From: Bryobacterales bacterium
Lineage (GTDB): Bacteria > Acidobacteriota > Terriglobia > Bryobacterales > Bryobacteraceae
Length of the DNA: 64,000 nucleotides
Assembly: GCA_016721425.1 (NCBI GenBank)
Contig: JADKID010000011.1
Coordinates: 372,001-436,000 of the forward strand
Direction: 5' to 3'
Numbering within the stretch: the stretch's first letter is position 1; every line of letters begins with the position of its first letter. Made by a program: the position numbers and the translations under genes. The notes under the pieces are model-generated. The model was given only the letters and a program-made list of their open reading frames with translations. It searched no databases and was not told the DNA's origin. Positions 25,977 to 36,940 of this stretch are shown here, piece after piece.

Positions 25977-28382
25977 TCAGAACATGAACTTCATGCCGGC
26001 AGTCGCCCAGATGCGCGGTGTCCGGAATCCGTCCTCGAAGTAGCGCTGGTTCAGCAGGTTCTCCACCCTGGTAAAGAGCCGCACGGAACGGCGGTCGCCT
26101 ACGGGAATGGTGTAGTTCACGGAGGCGTCGAGCTTACGGGGGCCGTCAAACTGGTAGGGGCGGCTGCCGCTGCCGACGAAGAACGAGCCCGAGACGTAAT
26201 CGCTGGCGCCCAGAAAATCGGCCGTCAGCTGGAGCCGCTTGGTGATCTGCTGCGTGGCTACCAGCGTGAACATATGAGGGAACACGCGGATAGCGCGCAG
26301 CGAGCCGCCGATCAGAGAGCTCTTGCGTTCATCGGCGTTGGTGTAGGTGTAGGACGAGGTGAGGATCAGGCTGCGGTAGGGCCGCGCCTCCACGGCCAAC
26401 TCCACGCCGCGGGCCAGACCCCCGCCCATGTTCACATAGCCGCCCCAGCGGCCGAACGGGTCGTTGTTGAGGCCGTCGTAGCCGATCACCTCCTGCAGCC
26501 GCGTGTAGAAATACGTGGAGCTGACGCGGTAGCGCGAGTTCGAGAAGTACTGGTCGACGCCGAAATCCACCGAGACCGTGCGCTCGGGTCGCAGGCGCGG
26601 GTCGCCCAACGGGCTGAAGGACCCAAAGTAGAACGACGAGCCGATGCGCTCATACAAGGTGGGCGAGCGGAAGCCATTGCCGGTGTGGGCGCGCAGCTTG
26701 GTGGACGACTTCGGCAGGAAGTACGAGAGCGTCGCGTCACCCGTCCAGGAGTTGGGCGCGCCGGCGAAGATCACGCCCACATAGTTGGGGGCGCCGCCTT
26801 CAAACCGGGGCGCGGAGAGATTGAAGTTCTGGAAGCGTCCGCTCAGCGCGAGCTGCAACCGGTCCGAAAAGAACTTCAGTTGATCCTGGAGGAAGACGGA
26901 ATTACTGCGCTGCTTGGAGGTGGCGCGCGCGTTCACCCGCTCGACAGCCGAGGGATTCTCGTCGCGCGAGACGTTTTCGTAGGATTCGCGCTCCCACTCC
27001 CATCCGGCAGTGAGCAGATTCCAACGCGCCAGCGCGAGGTCGCCCCGCGCCTGCAACGTATCCAGACGGCCTGCAAAGATGCTGGATGAATGGAACATCG
27101 TCTGGTAGCCCTGGCCGGCGGGGCCATTGCGCGAGTCCCGATCCGAATTGACGCCCTGATAGCTGACTCGATAGCTGAAGCGCGGCGCCACCTGGTGGTT
27201 CCAGTTGATCATCGTGGAGACGAAGTTGCCGATGCGGCGGCTATCGGGATCGTAGAAGTTGGGCCCGAACGTCGCATTGCCCCACTGGAACGGCTGGCCC
27301 CGGTCGCCCAGCTGCATCTGATCCTGTGCCAGCGGCACCGCGATGATGGTGCCGGAGCCGGGCAGATTGGCGAGCGGCGCGGCCGAGGGGCTGGAGTTGA
27401 CGCCCACCGTGCTGGTGGTGCCCAGCACGCGCCCGGAGAGCGACATGAGGGCGTTGGGCCGCCACAGCAGATAGCCTTGGCCGCTGGTGTTGCGCACGTT
27501 CTCCACGCCATCCACGCCGCCATTGACGTTCAGATTGGCCAGCCCGGCGCTGTACTGCAAACGATCATCCTTCACTCCGCCGGAGACGCGCGCCAGGCCG
27601 CGGAACAGGCCCAGGCCGCCGCCCTCGCCGCTCAGTTCGCCGCGCACGGGGCCGCCGCCCTGGTCGGTCACCATGTTGATGACCCCTGCCGTGGCATTCG
27701 TGCCGTAGATTGTGGATCCGAGGCCCCGCAGGATCTCGATCTTATCCGTGTTTACCAGCTGCATATCGCCCAGAAACGCCGTGGCGTCGCCCTGCACGCT
27801 GGCCACGTCCCGTAGCCTCATCCCATCAATGAGCAGTCCTGTATCGGCGGCGCGCAGGCCGCGCGCCTGGATGCGCGTAAACGACCCCGGCCCGCCCAGT
27901 TGCTGCACTCTCAACCCCGGCACCATGCGTACCGCTTCCGTCAGTGAAATCTCGTTGCGGCGCGAGAGCTCTTCGCGGTCCACCACGTCCATTGCCTTGC
28001 CGGATTCCATCGTGGATTGCGGCGTGGTGGAGGATGTCACCAGCACGCGCGAGGTCAATCCATGGATTTCCAATTTCAACTCCACGCTGGCACTCTGCCC
28101 CGCGACGAGAGTCACGGCCACCGGGCTCGCCTGATCCAGCCCGGCGGTGCGGGCCTCGACGAGAAACTCGCCGGCCGGCAGGCGGTCAAACTGGAAAGCG
28201 CCCTGCGAATCCGAAACCGTGCTGCGCTGCAGCGACGTGTCGCGATTGTAGAGCTTCACCGTCGCGTTGGGCACGGCGGCTGACGCCGGATCGAGCACAC
28301 GGCCGGTGAGTGTAGGTACGCGGTTGTCCTGTGCATAGACACAAAGAGCCGCCAGAAAAGCAGATGTAAGAACGCGTTGCAT
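25977..28382 (-). CDS. TonB-dependent receptor under B12 riboswitch control (BtuB-like role)
   Basis: An 801-residue outer-membrane receptor. Signal peptide 1-17; a carboxypeptidase-regulatory-like beta-sandwich at residues about 22-105 (LTGRVLDPASAAVPNATV); a plug domain about 115-230 (VVDREELSRRNEISLTEAVRMVPGLRV, RGLGSTIYGTNATAGVINMV); then a 22-strand barrel ending in MKFMF with a terminal aromatic residue. The transcript begins with a cobalamin riboswitch, so the likely cargo is cobalamin or a related corrinoid, although the receptor is not close to E. coli BtuB. No BtuCDF genes are nearby. GGGAGGGG precedes the ATG. Confidence 0.88.
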   Translation of the reverse strand: MQRVLTSAFLAALCVYAQDNRVPTLTGRVLDPASAAVPNATVKLYNRDTSLQRSTVSDSQGAFQFDRLPAGEFLVEARTAGLDQASPVAVTLVAGQSASVELKLEIHGLTSRVLVTSSTTPQSTMESGKAMDVVDREELSRRNEISLTEAVRMVPGLRVQQLGGPGSFTRIQARGLRAADTGLLIDGMRLRDVASVQGDATAFLGDMQLVNTDKIEILRGLGSTIYGTNATAGVINMVTDQGGGPVRGELSGEGGGLGLFRGLARVSGGVKDDRLQYSAGLANLNVNGGVDGVENVRNTSGQGYLLWRPNALMSLSGRVLGTTSTVGVNSSPSAAPLANLPGSGTIIAVPLAQDQMQLGDRGQPFQWGNATFGPNFYDPDSRRIGNFVSTMINWNHQVAPRFSYRVSYQGVNSDRDSRNGPAGQGYQTMFHSSSIFAGRLDTLQARGDLALARWNLLTAGWEWERESYENVSRDENPSAVERVNARATSKQRSNSVFLQDQLKFFSDRLQLALSGRFQNFNLSAPRFEGGAPNYVGVIFAGAPNSWTGDATLSYFLPKSSTKLRAHTGNGFRSPTLYERIGSSFYFGSFSPLGDPRLRPERTVSVDFGVDQYFSNSRYRVSSTYFYTRLQEVIGYDGLNNDPFGRWGGYVNMGGGLARGVELAVEARPYRSLILTSSYTYTNADERKSSLIGGSLRAIRVFPHMFTLVATQQITKRLQLTADFLGASDYVSGSFFVGSGSRPYQFDGPRKLDASVNYTIPVGDRRSVRLFTRVENLLNQRYFEDGFRTPRIWATAGMKFMF

Positions 28383-28434
28383 GCGCCCCTCCCTCGAGAG
28401 CTTTTTGAATTACCGGAAAAGTTTCCGGTCCGAC

Positions 28435-28620
28435 GGCAGGTCTTCGGACTCTCAGGCGGGTCTCGAATCGGATTCGAGCGTTTCTACTATCCGCGGCTTC
28501 CCAAGCCCTTTGGCTCAGTGCCTTGGTGCGGAGTTCGTTCCTGATTACCGCTGCGGGACAGTCCCGGATTCACACCGGGTTCCCTCTTGCGCGGCTAACG
28601 CGAACGCTAGCCGACCAGTC
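28435..28620 (-). promoter_or_regulatory. cobalamin (adenosylcobalamin-type) riboswitch
   Basis: On the minus strand the order of conserved blocks fits the B12 riboswitch: GGGAACCCGGTGTGAATCC, CTGTCCCGCAGCGGTAAT, CACTGAGCC...GGGAAG, and AGTCCGAAGACCTGCC at the 3' end. It starts only a few bases after the predicted transcription start and ends about 50 bases before the TonB receptor ATG. Between them a CCGGAAA/TTTCCGG hairpin (28413-28428) lies near the ribosome site; control of translation is more likely than termination, because no T tract follows the hairpin. High B12 should switch the receptor off. Confidence 0.95.
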
Positions 28621-28628
28621 GTAATCAG

Positions 28629-28657
28629 ATTATCCCGTCCTAATTGCCGCGTGTCAA
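28629..28657 (-). promoter_or_regulatory. strong sigma-70-type promoter for the riboswitch transcript
   Basis: Minus strand: -35 TTGACA (28652-28657), 17-base spacer, -10 GATAAT (28629-28634). The expected start of transcription, near 28622, is just upstream of the riboswitch. One of the closest matches to the consensus in the window. Confidence 0.8.
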
Positions 28658-28749
28658 TGGTTCACCGGACCGGCATTGCTCCATCGTTCCGAGCACCGTC
28701 CGTTTCCGAGCCGCGACGGTCAGGGAGCGGTCCCGTACATTGGGGCCCG

Positions 28750-29967
28750 TTAATGCGGCAGCGTGAACGTCACTTCCAGACCCGGCTGCGCGTTGCGCGC
28801 CGAGAGCGAGCCGTGATGCAGACGAATCGCCCGCTGCGCGATCGCCAACCCCAGGCCCACGCCGCCGGAGTCGCGGGAGCGGTCTGCCTGCACACGGAAA
28901 AACGGGCGGAAGATCTCGGCCAGCATCGCCTCCGGAACGCCCGGGCCGAAATCGCGCACCCGGATCGTGATCCCGGCCTCCGCTGCCTCGGCCTGAAGCA
29001 CAACCCTGCCGCCGCCCACCGTGTGGCGTACGGCGTTCTGCACGACGTTCTCGATGGCGCGGCGCAGCAGCACTGCCCGGCCCTGGCAGTGCAGTCCCTC
29101 CGGGATGGAGGCATCGAGATCAAAGGACGCCTGAATCTCCTTGAGCATGGCCGAGAGATCAATCGGGTCGGTGGGCCGCTGGGAGGGGTCCCCCTCAGCG
29201 CGCGTCATGTCCGTCAGTTCGCTAATCAGCTCCGAGAGGCGCGCGATATCCTGCTTCGCCGTATCGGTGCGGCCCATCTGGACAGCCAGAGACAAGCGCG
29301 TCAGCGGCGACCTCAGCTCGTGCGAGATGTCCTGCAACAGGCGGCGCTCGGCCGTGAGCAACGTCTCCAGCCGGTCCGCCATCGTGTCGAAATCGCGGGC
29401 CAGGTCGCCGAGTTCATCGTGCCGCCGGGACCGGGTCCGCATGCTCAACTCGCCGGCGCCGAAGCTTCGAACAGTTTCCCGCAACTCCCGCAGCGGCTTG
29501 GCCAGATGCCGCGCGAAGACCCAGGCCATCAAGGCGACGAGAATCGCGATCCAGGAGAAATAGGGCAGGAAGGAGAGCGGGTCCGGCCGCGGCGGAGCCG
29601 TGGAGATCATCGTAAAACGTCCGTCGGCTGAAGTGAACGCCTGTTGGGGCGAACGCGGCCGCGCCGCCGCCTTTTGCCGCGAGCGGTCCTCCCCGGTCAG
29701 AATGTCGCGGTTGTTGGCATCCAGCAGGTAGTGGCCGGGCGTCATGTAGCGATCCAGCTTGTCCAGGTAGGCGCGCAACTCCGCCTTGCCGCCCTGCTGA
29801 TAGGCTTCCACCGCGGTGTCCAGCTCGAGCTGGTGCAAGCCCATGAACATCAGGCGCGGGTCCGCCGGCCTGGGTGTGAACCAGATATTGGTCACCATAA
29901 ACGCAGCGAATGAAACCGCCAGCGTGGCGAAAAACCATATCGTGAGTTTGGCGAAGATGGATCTCAC
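28750..29967 (-). CDS. sensor histidine kinase, OmpR-type partner (CpxA/BaeS-like)
   Basis: A 405-residue membrane kinase. One transmembrane helix at the N-terminus (FAKLTIWFFATLAVSFAAFMVTNIWF), a periplasmic domain to about residue 150, a second helix (LPYFSWIAILVALMAWVFA), HAMP (RHLAKPLRELRETV...GELSMRTRSRRHDELGDLARDFD), then HisKA with LQDISHELRSPLTRL (phospho-His) and HATPase with N box (NVVQNAVRHT), G1 (DFGPGVPEAM) and G2 (GVGLGLAIAQR). The catalytic residues are complete. It overlaps the response regulator gene upstream by 4 bases. The layout and partner type recall CpxA, an envelope-stress sensor, but the signal is not known. Confidence 0.93.
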   Translation of the reverse strand: MRSIFAKLTIWFFATLAVSFAAFMVTNIWFTPRPADPRLMFMGLHQLELDTAVEAYQQGGKAELRAYLDKLDRYMTPGHYLLDANNRDILTGEDRSRQKAAARPRSPQQAFTSADGRFTMISTAPPRPDPLSFLPYFSWIAILVALMAWVFARHLAKPLRELRETVRSFGAGELSMRTRSRRHDELGDLARDFDTMADRLETLLTAERRLLQDISHELRSPLTRLSLAVQMGRTDTAKQDIARLSELISELTDMTRAEGDPSQRPTDPIDLSAMLKEIQASFDLDASIPEGLHCQGRAVLLRRAIENVVQNAVRHTVGGGRVVLQAEAAEAGITIRVRDFGPGVPEAMLAEIFRPFFRVQADRSRDSGGVGLGLAIAQRAIRLHHGSLSARNAQPGLEVTFTLPH

Positions 29968-30644
29968 TGGGTATCCTGCGTGAAGATATAGCCGGCGCCG
30001 CGGATGGTTCGGATCAGCCCGCCCGCCTCTCCCAGCTTGCGCCGGATGTGGCTCAGGTGGACATCGATGGAACGGTCGAATGGCGAAGCCTCGCGCTGGT
30101 AGAGCCGCAGAGAAATGTCGTCACGAGAGACAACGCGCCCGGCCGCGCTCATCAACACGTCCAGAATGTCAAACTCCACGGCCGTCAGTTCCACGGTCTC
30201 TCCAGCGACATAGACGTTGCGCGTGGAAGGCTCCAGCCGCACGCCGCAGAACTCAATGGCCGGTGCTTTTTCGCGGGCCGTCACGCCGGTGGCGCGCCGC
30301 AACACGGCCTGGATCCGCGCCACCAGCTCATCGGGGTTGAACGGCTTCGGCAGGTAGTCGTCGGCGCCGGCGCGGAGGCCATGGATGCGGTCGTCGGGCT
30401 CGCCGCGCGCGGTCAGCATCAGCACGGGCGTATCATTCACGCGCCGGAGTTGCTCCAGCACGGCAAATCCATCCATGCCCGGCATCATGACATCCAGCAG
30501 GATCAGGTCATACCGTTTGGCACCGGCCATCCGCAGCCCCGTCACTCCGTCGTTGGCCGTCTCGGAGTCAAACCCCTGCTGGGCAAGATAGTCCCGCAGC
30601 AGCGCGGTCAGGTCCCGGTCGTCGTCGATGAGCAGTAGCGCCAC
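29964..30644 (-). CDS. OmpR/PhoB-family response regulator
   Basis: A 226-residue regulator, partner of the kinase that follows. The receiver starts ALLLIDDDRDLTALLRDYL; the phospho-acceptor Asp is in LILLDVMMPGMDGF, Thr in VLMLTARGE and Lys in DYLPKPF. The C-terminal winged helix ends HLSHIRRKLGEAGGLIRTIRGAGYIF. The GTG at 30644 is chosen because the receiver starts there; an upstream in-frame GTG (30710) would add 22 unmatched residues. A TACAAT box lies 6 bases before this GTG with CGGACA 17 bases further up, so translation may be leaderless. Confidence 0.9.
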   Translation of the reverse strand: MALLLIDDDRDLTALLRDYLAQQGFDSETANDGVTGLRMAGAKRYDLILLDVMMPGMDGFAVLEQLRRVNDTPVLMLTARGEPDDRIHGLRAGADDYLPKPFNPDELVARIQAVLRRATGVTAREKAPAIEFCGVRLEPSTRNVYVAGETVELTAVEFDILDVLMSAAGRVVSRDDISLRLYQREASPFDRSIDVHLSHIRRKLGEAGGLIRTIRGAGYIFTQDTQ

Positions 30645-30679
30645 ACCCCGATTGTAGGACCGAGCGCGCCCCGTGTCCG

Positions 30680-30925
30680 GTGATTTACACTTCTTTACCC
30701 CCTGATACACTGAAGATTCCCCACTTGCGCAAGACTCTACGCATCCTCTCGGGCTTGGGCCTCGTCCTCCTTGGCATCATCGGGCTCATCATGCCCATCA
30801 TGCCGGGCTGGGTGTTTCTGATTCCCGGGCTGGTGATCCTGGCGGATCACTTTCCGCCGGTCCGCCGTCTGTTGGACTGGGCCAAGGGTATTTATGAGAA
30901 GCAGAAGGAAAAAAACGCGGGATAG
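30680..30925 (+). CDS. small PGPGW-type transmembrane protein
   Basis: A protein of up to 81 residues with a hydrophobic hairpin: LRILSGLGLVLLGIIGLIMPIMPGWVFLIPGLVILADHF, matching the PGPGW-type small transmembrane family (two helices joined by a MPGW turn), then a basic C-terminal tail (LLDWAKGIYEKQKEK). The first in-frame start is GTG at 30680; a TTG at 30725, just before the hydrophobic part, is equally possible. It ends 9 bases before uvrA and probably shares its transcript. Function unknown. Confidence 0.7.
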   Translation: MIYTSLPPDTLKIPHLRKTLRILSGLGLVLLGIIGLIMPIMPGWVFLIPGLVILADHFPPVRRLLDWAKGIYEKQKEKNAG

Positions 30926-30934
30926 CGCAGCGGC

Positions 30935-33697
<2,763 letters not shown>

Positions 33698-33708
33698 GAA
33701 GTCCCGCT

Positions 33709-34668
33709 TTGAGTAAGTACAAGCAAGAGCCACTGGAGTTTGACGGGCTCGCCACCGTCCCCATCGCTGAACGCGGCGGCAAGGTGCGTCTGGAGCACAT
33801 GGGCGGCGTGCACGCCAAGGGCGAGAGCATGGCGTCGTGGCTCGACAAACTCCCCAAGCTCCTCGCTGCGGATTCGCTGCGCGGCGTGGTGGCGGCGATG
33901 CTGGCGGCCAAGCGGCATCAGCGCGCGATGCTGTGGGGCCTGGGCGGCCACGTCATCAAGTGCGGGCTCGCCCCGGTGCTCGTCGATCTGATGGAGCGCG
34001 GCTACGTCAGCGGCTTTGTGATGAATGGCGCTGCCTCCATCCACGACTTCGAGATCGGCATCGCCGGATGCACCAGTGAGGATGTGGAATCCGTCCTGCC
34101 CGACGGCCGCTTTGGCGCCGCCGAGGAAACCGGCCGCGAAATGAATGATGCCATCGCGCGGGCGCAGCGCCAGGGCATTGGCATCGGCGAGGCCCTCGGC
34201 GCCCGGCTCCATGAAATCGTCCCGCCGGAAAACGCCGGCGCCTGTCTCCTGCTCCAGGCGTGGCGCCGCAATATCCCTGTCACCGTGCACGTCGCCGTGG
34301 GCACCGATACGCCGCACACCCATCCCCAGGCCGACGGCGCGGCCATCGGCGCCGGCACCCATCACGACTTCCGCCTCTTCTGCTCCCTGCTCCGGGAGCT
34401 CAACGGCGGCGGCATCTATCTCAATGTCGGCAGCGCCGTGATCCTGCCCGAGGTCTTCCTCAAGGCCGTCTCGGTGGTTCGTAATCTCGGCTATCCGCTC
34501 GCCGATTTCGCCACCGCCAACTTCGATTTCTTCCAGCACTACCGCCCCCGCGTCAATGTCGTCGCGCGGCCCCACGCCCAGCGCGGCGGGCAGGGCTATG
34601 CCATCACCGGCCACCACGAGATCCTCATCCCGCTGCTAGCCGCTCTCCTCATCGAGTCCGAGCCATGA
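33709..34668 (+). CDS. deoxyhypusine-synthase-like protein of unknown substrate
   Basis: A 319-residue soluble protein. The stretches LGGHVIKCGLAPVLVDLMERGYVSGFVMNGAASIHDFEIGIAG, TSEDVESVLPDGRFG and the late DFATANFDFFQHYRPRVN block have the fold pattern of the deoxyhypusine synthase (NAD-binding Rossmann) superfamily: a first strand-loop with VIKCGL, a NGAA turn followed by HD-E, and a second half rich in GAGTHHDF and GSAVILPEVFLKAV. Bacteria lack eIF5A, so a true deoxyhypusine synthase role is unlikely; members may act on polyamines. It overlaps the next gene by 4 bases. Start: TTG or GTG-like first codon at 33709; the sequence there reads TTGAGTAAG. Confidence 0.55.
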   Translation: MSKYKQEPLEFDGLATVPIAERGGKVRLEHMGGVHAKGESMASWLDKLPKLLAADSLRGVVAAMLAAKRHQRAMLWGLGGHVIKCGLAPVLVDLMERGYVSGFVMNGAASIHDFEIGIAGCTSEDVESVLPDGRFGAAEETGREMNDAIARAQRQGIGIGEALGARLHEIVPPENAGACLLLQAWRRNIPVTVHVAVGTDTPHTHPQADGAAIGAGTHHDFRLFCSLLRELNGGGIYLNVGSAVILPEVFLKAVSVVRNLGYPLADFATANFDFFQHYRPRVNVVARPHAQRGGQGYAITGHHEILIPLLAALLIESEP

Positions 34669-35383
34669 CCGCGCCGCGCCCCGCCCCTCGCGAGCCCTTC
34701 TGGACCTGGGGCGACGCCGCTCTCTTCCTCAGCCTCTCCGTACCCAGCCTGCTGATGGCCATCGCCCTGTCACGCGGCATCTTTCTGCTCTTCCCCAAGC
34801 CGCCCGGCGATGGCGCCCGCCTGCTGATCCTGCAGTTCATGGCCTACGGCATCTGGTTTTGCACGCTGTGGCTGATGCTGAAATTCCGCTACGACGAGCC
34901 GTTCTGGGAATCCATGGCCTGGCGGATTCCGTGGGCCCACATGAGATGGACCGTGTGGCTGGGCCCCGCGCTGGTGTTGGCCGTCGTGGTTCTGGGCGAG
35001 GCGATGAACACGCCCATCATTGACAATCCCATCCAGCGGCTGCTCAAAGACAAATGGTCCGTCTTCATGGTCGGCTTCTTCGCCACCACGCTCGGTCCGC
35101 TGGCGGAAGAGCTCGTCTTCCGTGGCTTTTGCAGCCGCTTATGATGCGCACCTTCGGAGTGGTGGCGGGCATTGCCCTCGCCAGCCTGCCATTCTGCCTG
35201 GCGCACGGGCCGCAGTACTCGTGGAGCTGGCGGCACATTCTCCTGCTGTTCCTGGCGTCGGTGGTCTTCGGCACAGTGCGGTGGCGCACCAACTCCACGG
35301 CCGCCTCCACGCTGGTGCACGCCACCTACAACCTTACATTTTTCGTTGGTTTTCTCCTGCAAAGAAGGGAATTGCTGAACTAA
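34665..35383 (+). pseudogene. CPBP intramembrane metalloprotease, frameshifted
   Basis: The first frame (34665-35144) encodes 159 residues with four hydrophobic segments and ends just after the first CPBP motif, AEELVFRGF (EExxxR). The rest of the domain, with CLAHGPQYSW (catalytic His) and LVHATYNL (HxxxN), continues in the next frame to 35383. Inserting one base in the TTTT run at 35127-35130 restores GFLQPLMMRTFG and joins both parts. Both catalytic halves are intact, so this is either a recent mutation, a sequencing error in a homopolymer, or a -1 ribosomal shift on CTTTTG. CPBP members are Abi-like membrane proteases. The frame-2 start codon ATG (35141) overlaps the frame-1 stop. Confidence 0.85.
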
Positions 35384-36414
35384 TGGTCGAGACTATTCAA
35401 TGGACCGATGGCGGCGTCGTCATGATTGATCAGACGAAACTGCCGCGCGTGGAGGCGTTCGTCACGTGCAACACATATCTGGAGATGGCCGATGCCATCC
35501 AGACCATGGTGATCCGCGGCGCGCCGGCCATCGGCGTGGCGGCCGCAATGGGCGTGGCTCTGGGCGTGTTGAAAGCCTCGCCCTCGACGCTCGACGCCGA
35601 GTTCGAGACCATCTGCGCAACCCTCGCGGCCACTCGTCCCACCGCCGTCAACCTCTTCTGGGCCATCGACCGCATGAAGAAGCTCTACGCCACGCTGCGC
35701 GGCCAGAGCATCGAGACAATCCGCGAGGCCATGGTCACTGAGGCTCAGCTCATCTACCGCGAAGACATCGCCATCAACATGGCCATGGGCGCCCACGGCG
35801 CGCCTCTGGTGCCGGATGGCAAAACAGTGCTCACCCACTGCAACGCCGGCGCGCTTGCCACGGCCGGCTTCGGCACCGCGCTCGGCGTCATCCGTGCGGC
35901 AGTCAACTCCGGCAAGAAGATCGACGTCTTCGCCGATGAGACGAGACCATTTCTCCAGGGCGCGCGTCTCACCGTGTGGGAGCTACAGCAGGACAACATC
36001 CCAGTGACGCTGATTACTGACAACATGGCCGGCCACTTTCTGAAGAGCGGCCGCATCGGCTGCGTCGTAGTGGGAGCGGACCGCATCGCCGGCAACGGCG
36101 ACGTGGCCAACAAGGTGGGCACCTATGGCGTGGCCGTGCTCGCCAAGGAGAATGGCGTCCCGTTCTATGTGGCCGCGCCTATCTCCACGCTGGACCTCAC
36201 CCTGACCTCGGGCGACCAGATTCCGATTGAAGAGCGGCCGTCCACTGAGGTGACCGAGGTGTTCGGCGTGCCCGTCGCCCCGGAGCACACCGCCGTGCAG
36301 AATCCGGCGTTTGATGTGACCCCCAACCGCTACGTGGCCGGCATCATCACCGAAAAGGGCGTGGCCTACGCGCCGTATGAAATCAGCCTCCCGGCCCTCG
36401 CCGCCAAGGAATAG
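35383..36414 (+). CDS. mtnA: S-methyl-5-thioribose-1-phosphate isomerase
   Basis: Methionine-salvage enzyme converting 5-methylthioribose-1-phosphate to the ribulose form. 343 residues from the ATG at 35383 (AAGAAGGGA upstream; TAATG overlap with the preceding stop). Family stretches: QTMVIRGAPAIGVAAAMG, VLTHCNAGALATAGFGTALGV (active-site Cys), DETRPFLQGARLTVWEL, VVGADRIAGNGDVANKVGTYG (active-site Asp). It belongs to the eIF2B-like fold. No other mtn genes are nearby. Translation overlap with the CPBP gene suggests one transcript from uvrA through mtnA. Confidence 0.96.
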   Translation: MVETIQWTDGGVVMIDQTKLPRVEAFVTCNTYLEMADAIQTMVIRGAPAIGVAAAMGVALGVLKASPSTLDAEFETICATLAATRPTAVNLFWAIDRMKKLYATLRGQSIETIREAMVTEAQLIYREDIAINMAMGAHGAPLVPDGKTVLTHCNAGALATAGFGTALGVIRAAVNSGKKIDVFADETRPFLQGARLTVWELQQDNIPVTLITDNMAGHFLKSGRIGCVVVGADRIAGNGDVANKVGTYGVAVLAKENGVPFYVAAPISTLDLTLTSGDQIPIEERPSTEVTEVFGVPVAPEHTAVQNPAFDVTPNRYVAGIITEKGVAYAPYEISLPALAAKE

Positions 36415-36418
36415 ACCT

Positions 36419-36940
36419 ATGAAAAAGACGATCCTTCTACTCACCCTCTCCGCGCTCGCCCTGTTGGCCGGACCGCCCACCGGAAAGCGCGTGGCCAGCT
36501 TTTCCCTGCCCGAAACCTCAGGCAAGTTCCACGACGTGCTGGACTACCGCGGCCGGATCCTGCTGATCGACATCATGAAGACCGATTGCCCCCACTGCCA
36601 GACTCTCACCAAGACGCTGGAGCGCGTCAAGGCAAAGTACGGCGACCGCGTGGCCATCCTCTCCATCATCAACCCGCCCGACAACGCCACCACCGTGGCG
36701 AACTATATCGCCAAGTACCGGGTCTCCACTCCGATCCTCTACGACATGACCCTCTCCACTCAGGCGCTGCTCAAACTGGGTCCGCAGAATTCGGGCCCGG
36801 TCAGCCTGCCCCACCTGCTGATCGTAGACGCCAACGGCATCGTCCAGAGCGATTGGCCCTACGCCGATACGCAGAGTGCCATCTTTGCCGGCGATGGCCT
36901 CTTTGCCATCATCGATAAAATGCTCGCCGCGAAGAAATAG
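36419..36940 (+). CDS. exported thioredoxin-like (TlpA-type) protein
   Basis: A 173-residue protein with a signal peptide (KKTILLLTLSALALLA). The thioredoxin fold begins FSLPETSGKFHDVLDYRGRILLIDIM, with the redox motif CPHC in MKTDCPHCQTL; the cis-Pro loop is VSLPHLLIVDANG. It fits the AhpC/TSA-Redoxin group of periplasmic thiol-disulfide proteins. The ATG at 36419 lies 4 bases after mtnA. The client is unknown; maturation of secreted or c-type cytochrome proteins is a common role. Its stop touches that of the convergent methyltransferase. Confidence 0.9.
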   Translation: MKKTILLLTLSALALLAGPPTGKRVASFSLPETSGKFHDVLDYRGRILLIDIMKTDCPHCQTLTKTLERVKAKYGDRVAILSIINPPDNATTVANYIAKYRVSTPILYDMTLSTQALLKLGPQNSGPVSLPHLLIVDANGIVQSDWPYADTQSAIFAGDGLFAIIDKMLAAKK

